DNA of 64,000 nt from Azospirillum sp. TSH64 (GTDB taxonomy: Bacteria; Pseudomonadota; Alphaproteobacteria; Azospirillales; Azospirillaceae): NCBI RefSeq assembly GCF_003116035.1, contig NZ_LGQW01000015.1:2206902-2270901 (forward strand), in the 5' to 3' direction. Below the pieces are notes generated by a model. It did no database searches, was not told the DNA's origin, and saw only the letters and a program-made list of their open reading frames with translations. Positions within the stretch are counted from its first letter, which is position 1. Every line of letters starts with the position of its first letter. Positions 35,187 through 44,164 of this stretch are shown here, piece after piece. The position numbers and the translations under genes are program-made.

Positions 35187-35261
35187 GAACCGCCGTCTCC
35201 CGCTGAGGATCGCGCGAGTATTTCGGTGACCGGCGTCGAATGCAACCGCTCAAGGCACTTT

Positions 35262-35945
35262 CTAAAGTCCGCCGATCACCCGGCTTCGCCCGGGCAGGAT
35301 CAGCACAGCGCCCAGAAGCAGCCCCGCAGCCAGTCCGCCGGCGTGAGCACCCCAGCCGACCTCGGCCAGCGGGGACTCGGCACTCAGCGGCACAAATGTC
35401 ATCGCCGCGTTCAGCAGCGCGAAGACCAGGATCGCCCCCTGCACCAGCCGCCGTGGCAGGCGCCGCGACAGCAGGCCCGCGCGCGGACGCATCCACAGGA
35501 AGGCCCCCATCAACGCGCAGATCGCCCCGCTCGCGCCGATCAGCGGCGCCATCCGGTCGGCGGTCAACAGCCCCTCCGTCAGCGCAGCCGCCACCGTTCC
35601 AGCGAGGAACAGCAGAAGATAGCGGAGATGACCGACCTGCCGCTCCACCGCATCGCCCAGCAGCCACAGCACCGCCATGTTGGACAGCAGATGCGTCAGG
35701 TCGCCGTGAACCAGCACATGGCCGAACAGCCCGCGCCACAACGCTCCGGTGGGCAGCGGCCCGGCCAGTTCGACCGTTCCGAAGAAATAGGCGGGGACAA
35801 AGGCGAAGGATTCCGGCGGCAGCCGCAGGACGAAGGCCAGCACGCAGGCGAGGATCACGGTGCGGTTGGCATAAGGCGGAACGGCCATGGCGGCGCTCGG
35901 CCCCCCTTTCCCGCCCCGGCCATGCCGGTCCGCCGCCAGCGCCAT
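35262..35945 (-). CDS. Rhomboid-family intramembrane serine protease
   Basis: 227 residues with about six membrane helices. Rhomboid hallmarks are HVLVHGDLTHLLSNMAVLWL (HxxxN), the nucleophile motif GASGAICALMG and the catalytic His in WGAHAGGLAAG. It should cleave membrane proteins within the bilayer. Its 3' end is 75 bases from mtnP, read in the same direction; a shared transcript is possible. Confidence 0.92.
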   Translation of the reverse strand: MALAADRHGRGGKGGPSAAMAVPPYANRTVILACVLAFVLRLPPESFAFVPAYFFGTVELAGPLPTGALWRGLFGHVLVHGDLTHLLSNMAVLWLLGDAVERQVGHLRYLLLFLAGTVAAALTEGLLTADRMAPLIGASGAICALMGAFLWMRPRAGLLSRRLPRRLVQGAILVFALLNAAMTFVPLSAESPLAEVGWGAHAGGLAAGLLLGAVLILPGRSRVIGGL

Positions 35946-36182
35946 GCCCTGCCCCCCGCAAGATCAGGTGCCGCATTCCGACGCCGTCATGGCTTTGCGC
36001 GGCGATAGGTCTCACCCCAATGTAGGAAGGGGTATTTCGGAAAAACAGCGGTTTCCCACGGCATCGGGAACGCTCCTATACCGGTCGGACGGATTGGAGC
36101 GCCGCCCGCGGGCTGGCACAGTCATTCCACCATCCGGCGAGGATCGGTCTGCCGGACAACGACAGCCGGGGAAGAAACGACC

Positions 36183-36980
36183 ATGAACGAACGTCAGGAT
36201 ACCGGCAGCATGACTGTGGAACGCCAGGGCCGAGTCATGGTGCTGACCATGAGCGACGCCGGCACCCGCAACGCGCTTGGCTTGAAGATGATGTCCGCCG
36301 GCCGCGATGCGCTGGACGAGGCGACACACGACCCCGGCATCGGCGCCATCGTGCTGACCGGCGCCGGCGGCGCCTTCAGCTCGGGCGGGCATCTCAACAA
36401 CCTTTATCACCATGGCAGCCGGTCACGGTCGGAGAACCGGGACGGCATCGAGCGCTTTCACGGCTGGGTCCGCGCCATGCGCGAATGCCCGAAGCCCATC
36501 GTCGCCGCAGTCGAGGGTCCGGCGGCCGGTGCCGGCTTCTCGCTGGCGCTGGCCTGCGACCTGATCGTCGCGGCGGAGGACGCGCAGTTCCTGACCGCCT
36601 ATGTCAAGGTCGGGTTGACCGCCGACGGCGGCGCCTCCGCCTCCCTCGCCCGCGCGCTGCCGCCGCAGCTTTATGCGGAATTGATGCTGACCGGCGGCCC
36701 GGTCGACGCCGCGCGTCTGCATGCGGCCGGCGTGGTCAACCGCGTCACCGCCCCCGGACAGGCGCTGGCCGGGGCAATCGCCTGGGCCGGAACCATCGCC
36801 GAAGGGCCGAGCGGCGCGATGGGCCGGGCCAAGAAGCTGATGGAACTGGCCTATGGCAGCTTCGCCACCCAGCTTGCCCGCGAAAGCGACCTGTTCGTCG
36901 AAGCCCTGCACCATGGCGAGGCGAAGGAAGGCATCACCGCGTTCTTCGAGAAGCGGCCGCCGACATTCCACAGGCGCTGA
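36183..36980 (+). CDS. Enoyl-CoA hydratase/isomerase family protein
   Basis: 265-residue crotonase. The oxyanion-hole segments GAFSSGGHL and EGPAAGAGFSLALACDLIVA are present. In the active-site stretch AYVKVGLTADGGAS the first glutamate of hydratases is missing and an Asp stands at the second site, as in PaaG-like isomerases, so isomerisation may be more likely than hydration. GGGGAAG precedes ATG 36183. It is not flanked by other fatty-acid or phenylacetate genes. Confidence 0.9.
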   Translation: MNERQDTGSMTVERQGRVMVLTMSDAGTRNALGLKMMSAGRDALDEATHDPGIGAIVLTGAGGAFSSGGHLNNLYHHGSRSRSENRDGIERFHGWVRAMRECPKPIVAAVEGPAAGAGFSLALACDLIVAAEDAQFLTAYVKVGLTADGGASASLARALPPQLYAELMLTGGPVDAARLHAAGVVNRVTAPGQALAGAIAWAGTIAEGPSGAMGRAKKLMELAYGSFATQLARESDLFVEALHHGEAKEGITAFFEKRPPTFHRR

Positions 36981-37062
36981 CGGATACGAACAGCCGGGCG
37001 CAAACAGCCGGGCGCCGTGGGATGCGGCGCCCGGTCTTCGTATCCATCGGCGCACCCGTGCA

Positions 37063-38541
37063 TCACCGCACGAGAACGTGCGCCGCCTCCTTGGTCCGTT
37101 CGACCGCACCGGCCACCTGGCTGACCGCGCTGGAGATGGCGGCGACGTTGGAGGTCACTGTCCCGACGGCGGCCGACGCGCTCTGCATGTTGGACGACAT
37201 GTTCTGCGTGACGGCGCTCTGCTCCTCGACCGCCGACGCCGTGCCGGTCACATGCTCCCGCACCACGGCGACAGCCTCGCGGATGGCGCTCAAGGCGGTG
37301 GCGACCTCGGTCGAGGTCGACTGGATGCCTTCGATCTCGGCGGAAATCTGCTCGGTCGCCTTGCCGGCCTGGTTGGCGAGGTTCTTCACCTCGGAGGCGA
37401 CGACGGCGAAACCCTTCCCCGCCTCTCCGGCACGGGCCGCTTCGATGGTGGCGTTCAGCGCCAGCAGGTTGATCTGGCCGGCGATGCTGTTGATCATCCC
37501 GACGATGCCGTTCATCGCCTGGGCCGCCGCCGCCAGCCGGTCGGTGCTTTCCGCCACCGTCACCGTGCGGTCGAAGGCGCCGTCGGTCGCCGCGCGGGCG
37601 CGGGTCATGCTCTGGGAAATCTCGGCAATGGAGGCGACCAGTTCCTCAGCGCTCGCGGCCACCGCCTGGACACTGGCCGAGGTGGAGCCGGCGGCGTGGC
37701 TGGCGGAGTCCGCCTCCCCCATCGACAGGCGGAGCGCCTGATCGACCTCACCGAAATTCTTATCGATCATGATCTTTAGGTTGTTCAGCAACGAGACCTG
37801 CGCGGTCACGTCGACGGCGAACTTGACCACTTTGACCACCCGTCCCTTCTCGTCGAGAATCGGGTTGTAGGCGCCCTCGATCCACACCGGCTTGCCGGAT
37901 TTGGCGATCCGCTTGTACTGCGCCGCCTGGAACTCGCCCCGCCGCAGCGTTTCCCAGAAGCGGGCATAGTCCGCGGTGTCGCGATGGGCGGACTCGACGA
38001 ACATGCCGTGGTGTTTGCCGACGACCTCGTCCAGGCGATAGCCCATCACCGTCAGGAAATTATCGTTGGCCTTGGTGATGACGCCTTCGGTGGTGAACTC
38101 GATCACCGCCTGCGAGCGGCTGATCGCCGCCATCTGCGCGGCATAGTCGAGGTTCTCCAGCCGCTCCTTGGCGTCGGCCCATTCGACGACGAAACCGATG
38201 CGCTGGCCGTCCTCGGTCAGCGGCGTGACCAGCAGGTCGAACTGGTGCCCGCCGACCTTGATGGTGGCGCTGTGCGGCTTGGTCAGCGCCGCCAGCATGC
38301 CGCGTTGATGGCTGGGATTCTTGTGGAAGACGTCGATGTTGCTGCCGACCAGACGATTGACGTCCAGGCGCGGCAACTCCTTGCGCAGATCGCCCTCCGC
38401 CTGGCGCAGCAGCCCGACCACCGCGGGGTTGACATGGACGATGGTCAGATCGGCATCCGCCACCATCACCTTGGCGCGCAGCGCATCGAGCGCCGCCATC
38501 CTGCGCTTCAGCGCAAGAGTCTGCTTTCCCCGTCCGAACAT
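37063..38541 (-). CDS. Soluble methyl-accepting chemotaxis protein with two PAS domains
   Basis: 492 residues without membrane segments or HAMP. PAS1 (about 15-125, VMVADADLTIVHVNPAVVGL) and PAS2 (about 130-250, VIEFTTEGVITKANDNFL ... GYRLDEVVGKHHGMF) are followed by a helical signalling domain (265-490) whose hairpin tip is 'INSIAGQINLLALNATIEAA', RAGEAGKGFAVVASEVKNLA. It probably senses an intracellular cue such as redox or oxygen state through PAS and feeds CheA. ATG 38541 has GGGGGAA upstream. A stretch of about 290 AT-rich bases without a gene separates it from the IS element to the right. Confidence 0.93.
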   Translation of the reverse strand: MFGRGKQTLALKRRMAALDALRAKVMVADADLTIVHVNPAVVGLLRQAEGDLRKELPRLDVNRLVGSNIDVFHKNPSHQRGMLAALTKPHSATIKVGGHQFDLLVTPLTEDGQRIGFVVEWADAKERLENLDYAAQMAAISRSQAVIEFTTEGVITKANDNFLTVMGYRLDEVVGKHHGMFVESAHRDTADYARFWETLRRGEFQAAQYKRIAKSGKPVWIEGAYNPILDEKGRVVKVVKFAVDVTAQVSLLNNLKIMIDKNFGEVDQALRLSMGEADSASHAAGSTSASVQAVAASAEELVASIAEISQSMTRARAATDGAFDRTVTVAESTDRLAAAAQAMNGIVGMINSIAGQINLLALNATIEAARAGEAGKGFAVVASEVKNLANQAGKATEQISAEIEGIQSTSTEVATALSAIREAVAVVREHVTGTASAVEEQSAVTQNMSSNMQSASAAVGTVTSNVAAISSAVSQVAGAVERTKEAAHVLVR

Positions 38542-38828
38542 CGGTTCCCCCACATGAATGCGCCGGTATGTTTCGGATCCTATTGAAAGCAAAAAAACTG
38601 TCTATCAGGGAGAGTCCGGAATTATGCAGAAAAGACAATTACGGGATTGAAACATGGATTCCCGATTTTAATCTTATCGCAGGCGGATTACCGGCTTGGA
38701 TTTCATGTATTGTCCGATGGCGGATGCCGATTTTTTATTGATCGACTTGGGAAATAATCATAATGATGGGCATTTAAAAAATACCCGGACGAATTTGGTC
38801 GAAGCATGAAATACGGAATATAATTTTA

Positions 38829-39700
38829 GGGGCGGTTTTCAGAATGCACTGATGCGGTTAGCGATGATGAAGATAGCCGCCGCCGTGAGTAGCGCGAGGA
38901 TGATGCGCCCCAACCGATCTTGTCGTCGATCCAGGCGTTTGTTGGCCAGCAGCCAAGCGCAGCCGTGCTCAACGATGCATCGGGCCTTGCCGAGCCCAGA
39001 GCCGTGGGGCTCGCCGATCTTGCGGATGGGCGGCTGAACTCCGTCACGCAGGCAGAGCCAGCGATTGTCGGCGCTGTCGTAGCCTGCATCGGCGTAGAGT
39101 CTGCCGATGGCGGTGCAGACGACCTGGGCCAAGCGCAGCAAGTCCGGGAAGAGCTTGGTGTCATGCACGTTGGCGGGCGAAGGGACGACCACCAGAGGTA
39201 GGCCGTCAGTGGAGACCACGACGTGGTACTTGGTTCCGGACTTGCCGCGGTCGGTCGGGCTCGGCCCGGTTAGGTCACCACCGTGCTTGGCCCGTACCGA
39301 GCAGCTGCCCACCACGACGTTCCAAGCGGCGACGTCGGGGCCGGAGCGCGCCATGCGGATAAGAACGGCATGGACACGACGGAGCAACGCCGTCGTGTGC
39401 CACTCGTCCAGGCGGCGGCGCAGGGTCGAGCCCGAGGCACGCCCGTCCGCCGCTCGAAGCTCACGCCACTGGACGCCCTCACGCAGGAAGAAGCGGAGCG
39501 TTTCGATGATCTCGACGGGGGGCATTGGCGGACGCCCGGCACCGATAGGCCGATCCTCGATCCGGTCGATGATCCTCGCCACCAAATCGGCAATTGTTGG
39601 CCCCATGTCTGCCTCTCTGTGCCAAAGGCACAGGAAACCGACAGCAGATCAGCGGGTTTCCAGAGGGTGATCATCGGATGGAGGTTCTGGAACCGGTCTC
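38829..39700. mobile_element. IS5-family (IS427-like) insertion sequence, 872 bp
   Basis: Ends GGGGCGGTTTTCAGAA (left) and, reversed, GAGACCGGTTCCAGAA (right) are imperfect inverted repeats (about 12 of 17 match). Both ends are flanked by TTA (38826-38828 and 39701-39703); TTAG is also possible as a 4-bp duplication, since a G follows each. Size, TNA-type target and a single transposase fit the IS427 group. The element abuts another inverted-repeat element at 39705. Confidence 0.85.
38839..39606 (-). CDS. IS5-family transposase with altered first catalytic Asp
   Basis: 255 residues, full-length and uninterrupted. DDE RNase-H fold landmarks are VVVGSCSVRAKHGGDLTGPS, PTDRGKSGTKYHVVVSTDGL, LYADAGYDSADNRW (second Asp, residue 173) and CIVEHGCAWLLANKRLDRR (Glu213). 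The first motif is normally 'D-S-x-S-V-R-A'; here the Asp is Gly100 (codon GGC, one transition from GAC), so the enzyme is probably dead. The stop codon lies inside the left inverted repeat. Confidence 0.9.
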   Translation of the reverse strand: MGPTIADLVARIIDRIEDRPIGAGRPPMPPVEIIETLRFFLREGVQWRELRAADGRASGSTLRRRLDEWHTTALLRRVHAVLIRMARSGPDVAAWNVVVGSCSVRAKHGGDLTGPSPTDRGKSGTKYHVVVSTDGLPLVVVPSPANVHDTKLFPDLLRLAQVVCTAIGRLYADAGYDSADNRWLCLRDGVQPPIRKIGEPHGSGLGKARCIVEHGCAWLLANKRLDRRQDRLGRIILALLTAAAIFIIANRISAF

Positions 39701-39704
39701 TTAG

Positions 39705-40866
39705 CACCACTTTGGCAGTTCTACTGGCGCCTGTGCGGGACGAGCCAGCACCGACAACAGGGGCATCGGATCGGCACGATCTGATGAATATGCGCGAGAA
39801 TGGCTCGGCGTACAGCGGGCAGCGAGGCGCTTGGCCAGCACGCTGGGGTCAGGGCGCAGTTGGGGCCGCCAGCGCAGCGGCCTTCCGGCTGGCGCGCGGG
39901 GCGCGCTTGGGCGGGTTTGCCGCCAGTTTCGCCTGTCGCGCGGCGACCTCCGCCTGGATGGCGGGCATCGCCGCCTGGGCCGACTTCTGCTGCTTGGGTG
40001 TTCCCGCCCGCACCAGCCGCTCGGCATTGGTGACGAGGGTGGAGAGGTCGGCGTCGGCCATGCCGGGAAGCCGGTCGATCAGTTCGGTGGTCATGTAATC
40101 ATCCTGTCGTGATGGCATTGGCATCGGCAGCGCTGCGGAAGGCAGCGTCGCGGAGCGGGGCGATGCCGGGAACCGGGAACCCCGAAGCGGGGAGCCCGGC
40201 TGCGGGTGTGGAAGCTGGACCAGGAGGGGAGCGGAGGCCGCGTCATGGTCATAGGCGCGCCAGCCGGCAAGCCAGCTCTGCGCGAGGGCGCTGTCCGTCG
40301 GGTGCGGGTTCGATGACCAGGCGGTGCCGGCTGTCGCCGCCAACTGTCCGGTCATATGAGCGACACGCATCCAGGGATCGACGAAATGCCCACGCGACGC
40401 CTGAGCTGCTTTCTTTAGGCGCATGCCCACTCCGGTCATTGTTCGGGAAAAATTGCAGCGTCGCGTATTATGGTCTTTTTCTGGAAAATACCAAGCGCAC
40501 ATTTCGGCTGTGCTCGGAAGCATCTGCATCGGCGGCGACGGTAATCCGGACATCGGCCGTCTGTTCTTGTGTCTTAGTGTATCGTCGACGGTCTTTTCTG
40601 AACCGTCCATATCGTGCACGGCCGTGGGCGGGGATCTTACGATCGCACGGTCGGCGGAAGGGCCATGGCCCGGAAAGAAACAGTGCGAGCGACTGGCAGA
40701 GGGCCTGTTCCCAAGCCGATCGACACCGATGGTTCACGACTTCCCATCATCGGCCAGTTCTGGCCCAACACCTACCGCGTCAAGGAGCGAAAAAGCGCCG
40801 TCGCGCCTCATTACCACAAGGCGCCTGTCAATCCGGCCACATCACGGTGGAACTGCCAAAGTAGTG
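39705..40866. mobile_element. Putative 1.16-kb inverted-repeat element without transposase
   Basis: A 20-base sequence at 39705-39724 recurs as its reverse complement at 40847-40866 with 18 of 20 bases identical (core ACTTTGGCAGTTC). Outside each arm stands TTAG (39701-39704 and 40867-40870) in the same orientation, as a 4-bp target duplication would. No transposase is inside; the cargo is the leftward Rmf-like frame plus about 420 bases of unassigned sequence. It may be a non-autonomous transposon or a decayed IS. Confidence 0.55.
39849..40424 (-). CDS. Hypothetical protein with Rmf/CrpP-like N-terminal segment
   Basis: One open frame of 191 codons with two parts. The N-terminal part (MRLKKAAQASRGHF ... 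SSNPHPTDSALAQSWLAGWR) has the NPxPxxS...A..W..GWR pattern of ribosome modulation factor/CrpP-type proteins. The C-terminal 81 residues begin MTTELIDRLPGMADADLSTL and end Lys/Arg/Ala-rich. The middle is low-complexity. ATG 40424 has GGAG five bases upstream; ATG 40094 (weaker AGGA) could start the second part separately. The two may be fused genes. It lies inside the inverted-repeat element. Confidence 0.5.
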   Translation of the reverse strand: MRLKKAAQASRGHFVDPWMRVAHMTGQLAATAGTAWSSNPHPTDSALAQSWLAGWRAYDHDAASAPLLVQLPHPQPGSPLRGSRFPASPRSATLPSAALPMPMPSRQDDYMTTELIDRLPGMADADLSTLVTNAERLVRAGTPKQQKSAQAAMPAIQAEVAARQAKLAANPPKRAPRASRKAAALAAPTAP

Positions 40867-41100
40867 TTAGGGCGCGTCCTCATTCGGCTCGGCGGCGGCT
40901 CGGCGCATTTCCGTGCCAGCGTGCACGCTATGGATCACGGTACGAGCTTGCCGGATGTTTTGAAGGTCAAGAGCATAGCCGATGCCCGCTTGCTTCAGAT
41001 CGGCTTCGAACGTATGCACGGCTTTAATCAACTTCTCTCTTGCCTCCCCATGCTCGGGAGCTGACGACAAAGTGATATAGCAACTAAGTTCATAGTCCAT
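40867..41100 (-). CDS. Hypothetical protein (77 aa)
   Basis: Starts MDYELSCYITLSSAPEHGEA and has a helical, Glu/Lys-containing middle (REKLIKAVHTFEADLKQAGI) with ordinary composition and lower GC than the neighbourhood. AAGGGA precedes ATG 41100. Its TAA stop lies within the TTAG target copy at the right edge of the adjacent element. No family recognised. Confidence 0.5.
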   Translation of the reverse strand: MDYELSCYITLSSAPEHGEAREKLIKAVHTFEADLKQAGIGYALDLQNIRQARTVIHSVHAGTEMRRAAAEPNEDAP

Positions 41101-41282
41101 GATTTCTTCCCTTCTGGAAGATCAACACTGCAAAATCATTTTCGTCACGTCGGAGAAAACCGTTTTCCAGACATGCAATTTATCGATAAATATTTTCTCA
41201 TGACTTTCAGTTGTACTGTGCTGAACACCGCCTTCCCCCGAACTCGCTCACCTCGTCGCGGCGAAGACGGCCTTTGCCTTAT

Positions 41283-41367
41283 CCGTGCCAAAGGCACAGG
41301 AAATCGACGGCAGATCAGCAGGTTTCTGGAACGGTGATCATCGAATGAGAGTTCTGGAAACCGCCTC
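41283..41367. mobile_element. End remnant of a related IS5-family element
   Basis: About 83 bases match the last 82 bases of the intact IS (39619-39700) at roughly 80-85 percent, ending in the same way: GTTCTGGAAACCGCCTC followed by TTA. Read inward, its tip GAGGCGGTTTCCAGAAC is closer to the left end of the intact element than that element's own right end is. The rest of the copy is gone. Confidence 0.75.
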
Positions 41368-41567
41368 TTAAGTTGCGGGATAGAGGAGCGCTGGCCTGGA
41401 GGCGCTTCGCCGATTTGCCGGTCGGCCGGCATTTCTTTCGGCGTCATCCCCGCGAAGGGCGGAGCCGGCTTCCCTGCCGTGCTCCCGGTTTTGCACAAAA
41501 TCCACCATAAAGGATCAAAATCCTATAACCTCTCCGCAAACCGTCCACCAGCCTGCGGAGCGACGCC

Positions 41568-42266
41568 ATGGCCCTCGACAGCCGTACCTTCCAGAACGAC
41601 AATTTCCCCCGCTGGGCCGAAGAGCCGCCGGTGCCCTCGGATGGCTCGCTGGTCCCCGGTTCGCAGTTCCATGAGGAGCAATGGATCATGGCCGCCGGCA
41701 TGCTGGCGCGCGGCAGCAGCTTCCTTTATGTCGCCCGCGCCATGGGATGCAGCCGGACGACCCTCTGGCGGGCCTATTACGGTTCCAAGGATTTCCGTCA
41801 CAGGGTGTGGTGGGAGCGTCAGGCGCTGAGACGCGAGGCCGACCTGCGGCTGTCGTCGCTGCGCAGTCTGGTCGTCGAGCAGATCGAACGGCTGGTCTCC
41901 TCCGGCGATCCGTCCACGGTGCGCTGGCTGGCCGACCGGCTCGGCATCCTCGACGGGCTGGCCGACCAGCCGGCGCAACGGCCGGCGCATCAGCCGCAAA
42001 CATCTCAGCCGTCGGAAGACCCGTCGGCCATGCCTGCTGCCGACCTTGCCGCCGACCTGATTGCCGACCTCGACGACGACAGCATTCCCGGCGCCTTCCG
42101 CGAACGCACCCCGCCCGATCCGCGCGCCGTCGCCGCCATCCTCGCCCGCCCGGAAGCGCCGGGGCCGAAGGGCGTCTATCCCTACACCCTCAACCCCGAC
42201 GATCCCTATCCCACCCTCGGCTCGGCGCTGGAACGCCGTGGCAAGGCCGCCTTTGACCGTCTGTGA
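41568..42266 (+). CDS. HTH-containing hypothetical protein
   Basis: 232 residues. A helix-turn-helix-like segment (about 40-75; MLARGSSFLYVARAMGCSRT then TLWRAYYGSKDFRHRV) resembles the small-terminase/transposase-type HTH that recognises repeated sites; next comes a helical stretch (LRSLVVEQIERLVSSGDPST) and a Pro/Asp-rich C-terminus ending in YPTLGSALERRGKAAFDRL. GGAG precedes ATG 41568. It stands alone beside the IS remnants. A phage or plasmid origin is possible but not shown. Confidence 0.7.
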   Translation: MALDSRTFQNDNFPRWAEEPPVPSDGSLVPGSQFHEEQWIMAAGMLARGSSFLYVARAMGCSRTTLWRAYYGSKDFRHRVWWERQALRREADLRLSSLRSLVVEQIERLVSSGDPSTVRWLADRLGILDGLADQPAQRPAHQPQTSQPSEDPSAMPAADLAADLIADLDDDSIPGAFRERTPPDPRAVAAILARPEAPGPKGVYPYTLNPDDPYPTLGSALERRGKAAFDRL

Positions 42267-42437
42267 GGCGGACAGGATGGAACATCGGCCGGAAACCGTT
42301 CCACGCCGTTCCACCCCTCCCGCCGGCCCCGTCACCGGAAGCGATCCCCCCGAAAGGGCGGCGCTGCGGTCTTCCGCCACGGCACCGGCTCGGGTAAGCT
42401 GCCGATCCCGCCGCCCATCCTGACAGATTGCCCCTCC

Positions 42438-43355
42438 ATGCAAGTCTACCTGCCGATTGCCGAGATGTCGGTCAACGCGCTGCTGGTGCTCGGCATGGGC
42501 TGGCTGGTCGGCTTCCTGTCGGGAATGTTCGGCGTCGGCGGCGGCTTCCTGATGACGCCGCTGCTGATCTTCATCGGCGTTCCCCCGGCAATCGCCGTCG
42601 GCACCCAGGCCAACCAGCTGGTCGCCGCCAGCGTGTCGGGCGTGCTCGCCCACTGGCGGCGCGGCAATGTCGACGTGAAGCTGGGCGTGGTGATGCTGGG
42701 CGGCGGCGTGGTCGGCACCGCGGTGGGGGTGTGGATCTTCGGCATCCTCCAGCGGCTGGGCCAGATCGACATCGCCATCACCCTGTCCTACGTCTTCTTC
42801 CTCGGCACCATCGGCGGCATGATGCTGGTGGAAAGCAGCCGCGCCATCCTGCGCCGCCGGGCACCGACGGCCAAGCGCGGCAAGCTGCACCGCCACATCT
42901 GGCTGCACGGCCTGCCCTTCAAGATGCGCTTCCAGCGCTCCAAGCTCTACATCTCCGCCCTGCTGCCGGCGGGGATCGGGGCGGTCGGCGGCATGCTGGT
43001 GGCGATCATGGGCATCGGCGGCGGCTTCCTGCTGGTGCCGGCGATGATCTATCTGCTGAACATGCCGGCCGGCCTGGTCGCCGGCACCTCGCTGTTCCAG
43101 ATCATCTTCACCACCGCGGCGGCCACCCTGCTCCAGGCCGCCACCAACCAGACGGTGGACGCCATGTTGGCGCTCCTGCTGCTGATCGGCGGCGTGATCG
43201 GCGCGCAGTTCGGCACCCGGGCCGGCACCCGGCTGCGCGGCGAGACCGCCCGGATGGCGCTGTCGATGATCGTGGTGGCGGTGGCGCTGAAGCTGGCCTG
43301 GGACCTGTTCTCCCGTCCCGACGACCTCTACACCCTGACCATGGGGCTGCGCTGA
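42438..43355 (+). CDS. TauE/SafE-family sulfite/anion exporter
   Basis: 305 residues, about eight membrane helices in two halves, each with the family repeat: GFLSGMFGVGGGFLMTPLLI and GMLVAIMGIGGGFLLVPAMI. TauE/SafE proteins export sulfite, sulfoacetate or related anions. Its stop overlaps the next ATG (TGATG). The neighbour is a TIGR02186 protein, the usual partner in alphaproteobacteria. Confidence 0.92.
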   Translation: MQVYLPIAEMSVNALLVLGMGWLVGFLSGMFGVGGGFLMTPLLIFIGVPPAIAVGTQANQLVAASVSGVLAHWRRGNVDVKLGVVMLGGGVVGTAVGVWIFGILQRLGQIDIAITLSYVFFLGTIGGMMLVESSRAILRRRAPTAKRGKLHRHIWLHGLPFKMRFQRSKLYISALLPAGIGAVGGMLVAIMGIGGGFLLVPAMIYLLNMPAGLVAGTSLFQIIFTTAAATLLQAATNQTVDAMLALLLLIGGVIGAQFGTRAGTRLRGETARMALSMIVVAVALKLAWDLFSRPDDLYTLTMGLR

Positions 43356-44146
43356 TGGCGGGGCTGCGTATCCTTACCAAGCGCCGCCCGATGAAGCGCA
43401 GGCTGGTCCAGGCCGCCGCGGCGCTGGCCGGGCTGCTGCTGGGCGGCACGGTGGCGGCGACGGTGTGGGCGCAGCAGCTGGTCGCCGACCTGTCGAGCCA
43501 TCTGATCGCCATCACCACCGGCTTCACCGGCACCGAGGTCGTGCTGTTCGGCACCACCGACGGGGCGGGCGACGTCGCCATCGTCGTCACCGGCCCGCGC
43601 TCCCCCGCCACCGTCCGCCGCAAGCAGCGGGTGGCCGGCATGTGGATGAACACCGACAGCCTGCGCTTCGACCAGGTGCCCAGCTTCTACACGGTGGCGG
43701 TCAGCCGGCCGCTCGACCAGCTGGTCGGCCGCCCGGCGCTGGAGCGCCACCAGCTTGGCCTGCCGCAGCTGCAACTGCCGGCGGAATCCACCCTGCCGCC
43801 GGAGGAGCTTGCCGCCTACCGCAGCGCGCTGATCCGCAACAAGCAGCGCCAGGGGCTCTACGCCATCTCCATGGGGCAGGTTGCCTTCCTGGGCGAGCGG
43901 CTGTTCCGCACCAACATCTATTTCCCGGCCAATGTCCCGACCGGGCTGTACAATGTCGAAGCCCTGCTGATACGCGACGGCGAGGTGGTCAGCGCCCAGA
44001 CCACGCCGCTGGTGGTGTCCAAGATCGGGTTCAGCGCCGAAGTGTCGGACTTCGCGCGCAACCGCCCGGTCGTCTACGGGGTGGCCGCCGTCCTCGGCGC
44101 CATCGCGGCCGGCTGGGCGGCCGGCGCCGCATTCCGCCGGGTCTAA
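43355..44146 (+). CDS. TIGR02186-family membrane-anchored protein
   Basis: 263 residues: an N-terminal signal/anchor (LVQAAAALAGLLLGGTVAAT), a periplasmic beta-rich domain (LIAITTGFTGTEVVLFGTTD, VAIVVTGPRSPATVRRKQRV, 'GLYAISMGQVAFLGERLFRT') and a C-terminal membrane helix (VYGVAAVLGAIAAGWAAGAA). This matches the TIGR02186 family, found next to TauE/SafE exporters and of unknown role. ATG 43355 is coupled to the exporter; ATG 43391 is an alternative that still leaves a signal sequence. Confidence 0.87.
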   Translation: MAGLRILTKRRPMKRRLVQAAAALAGLLLGGTVAATVWAQQLVADLSSHLIAITTGFTGTEVVLFGTTDGAGDVAIVVTGPRSPATVRRKQRVAGMWMNTDSLRFDQVPSFYTVAVSRPLDQLVGRPALERHQLGLPQLQLPAESTLPPEELAAYRSALIRNKQRQGLYAISMGQVAFLGERLFRTNIYFPANVPTGLYNVEALLIRDGEVVSAQTTPLVVSKIGFSAEVSDFARNRPVVYGVAAVLGAIAAGWAAGAAFRRV

Positions 44147-44164
44147 GCCGAGAGGGTGACAGAG

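Noticed and set aside
40614..41027. Plus-strand frame crossing the right inverted repeat (part beginning MARKETVRATGRG)
   Set aside because: The first 60 residues look partly protein-like, but the frame runs through the repeat into the antisense of another gene; probably decayed transposon sequence.
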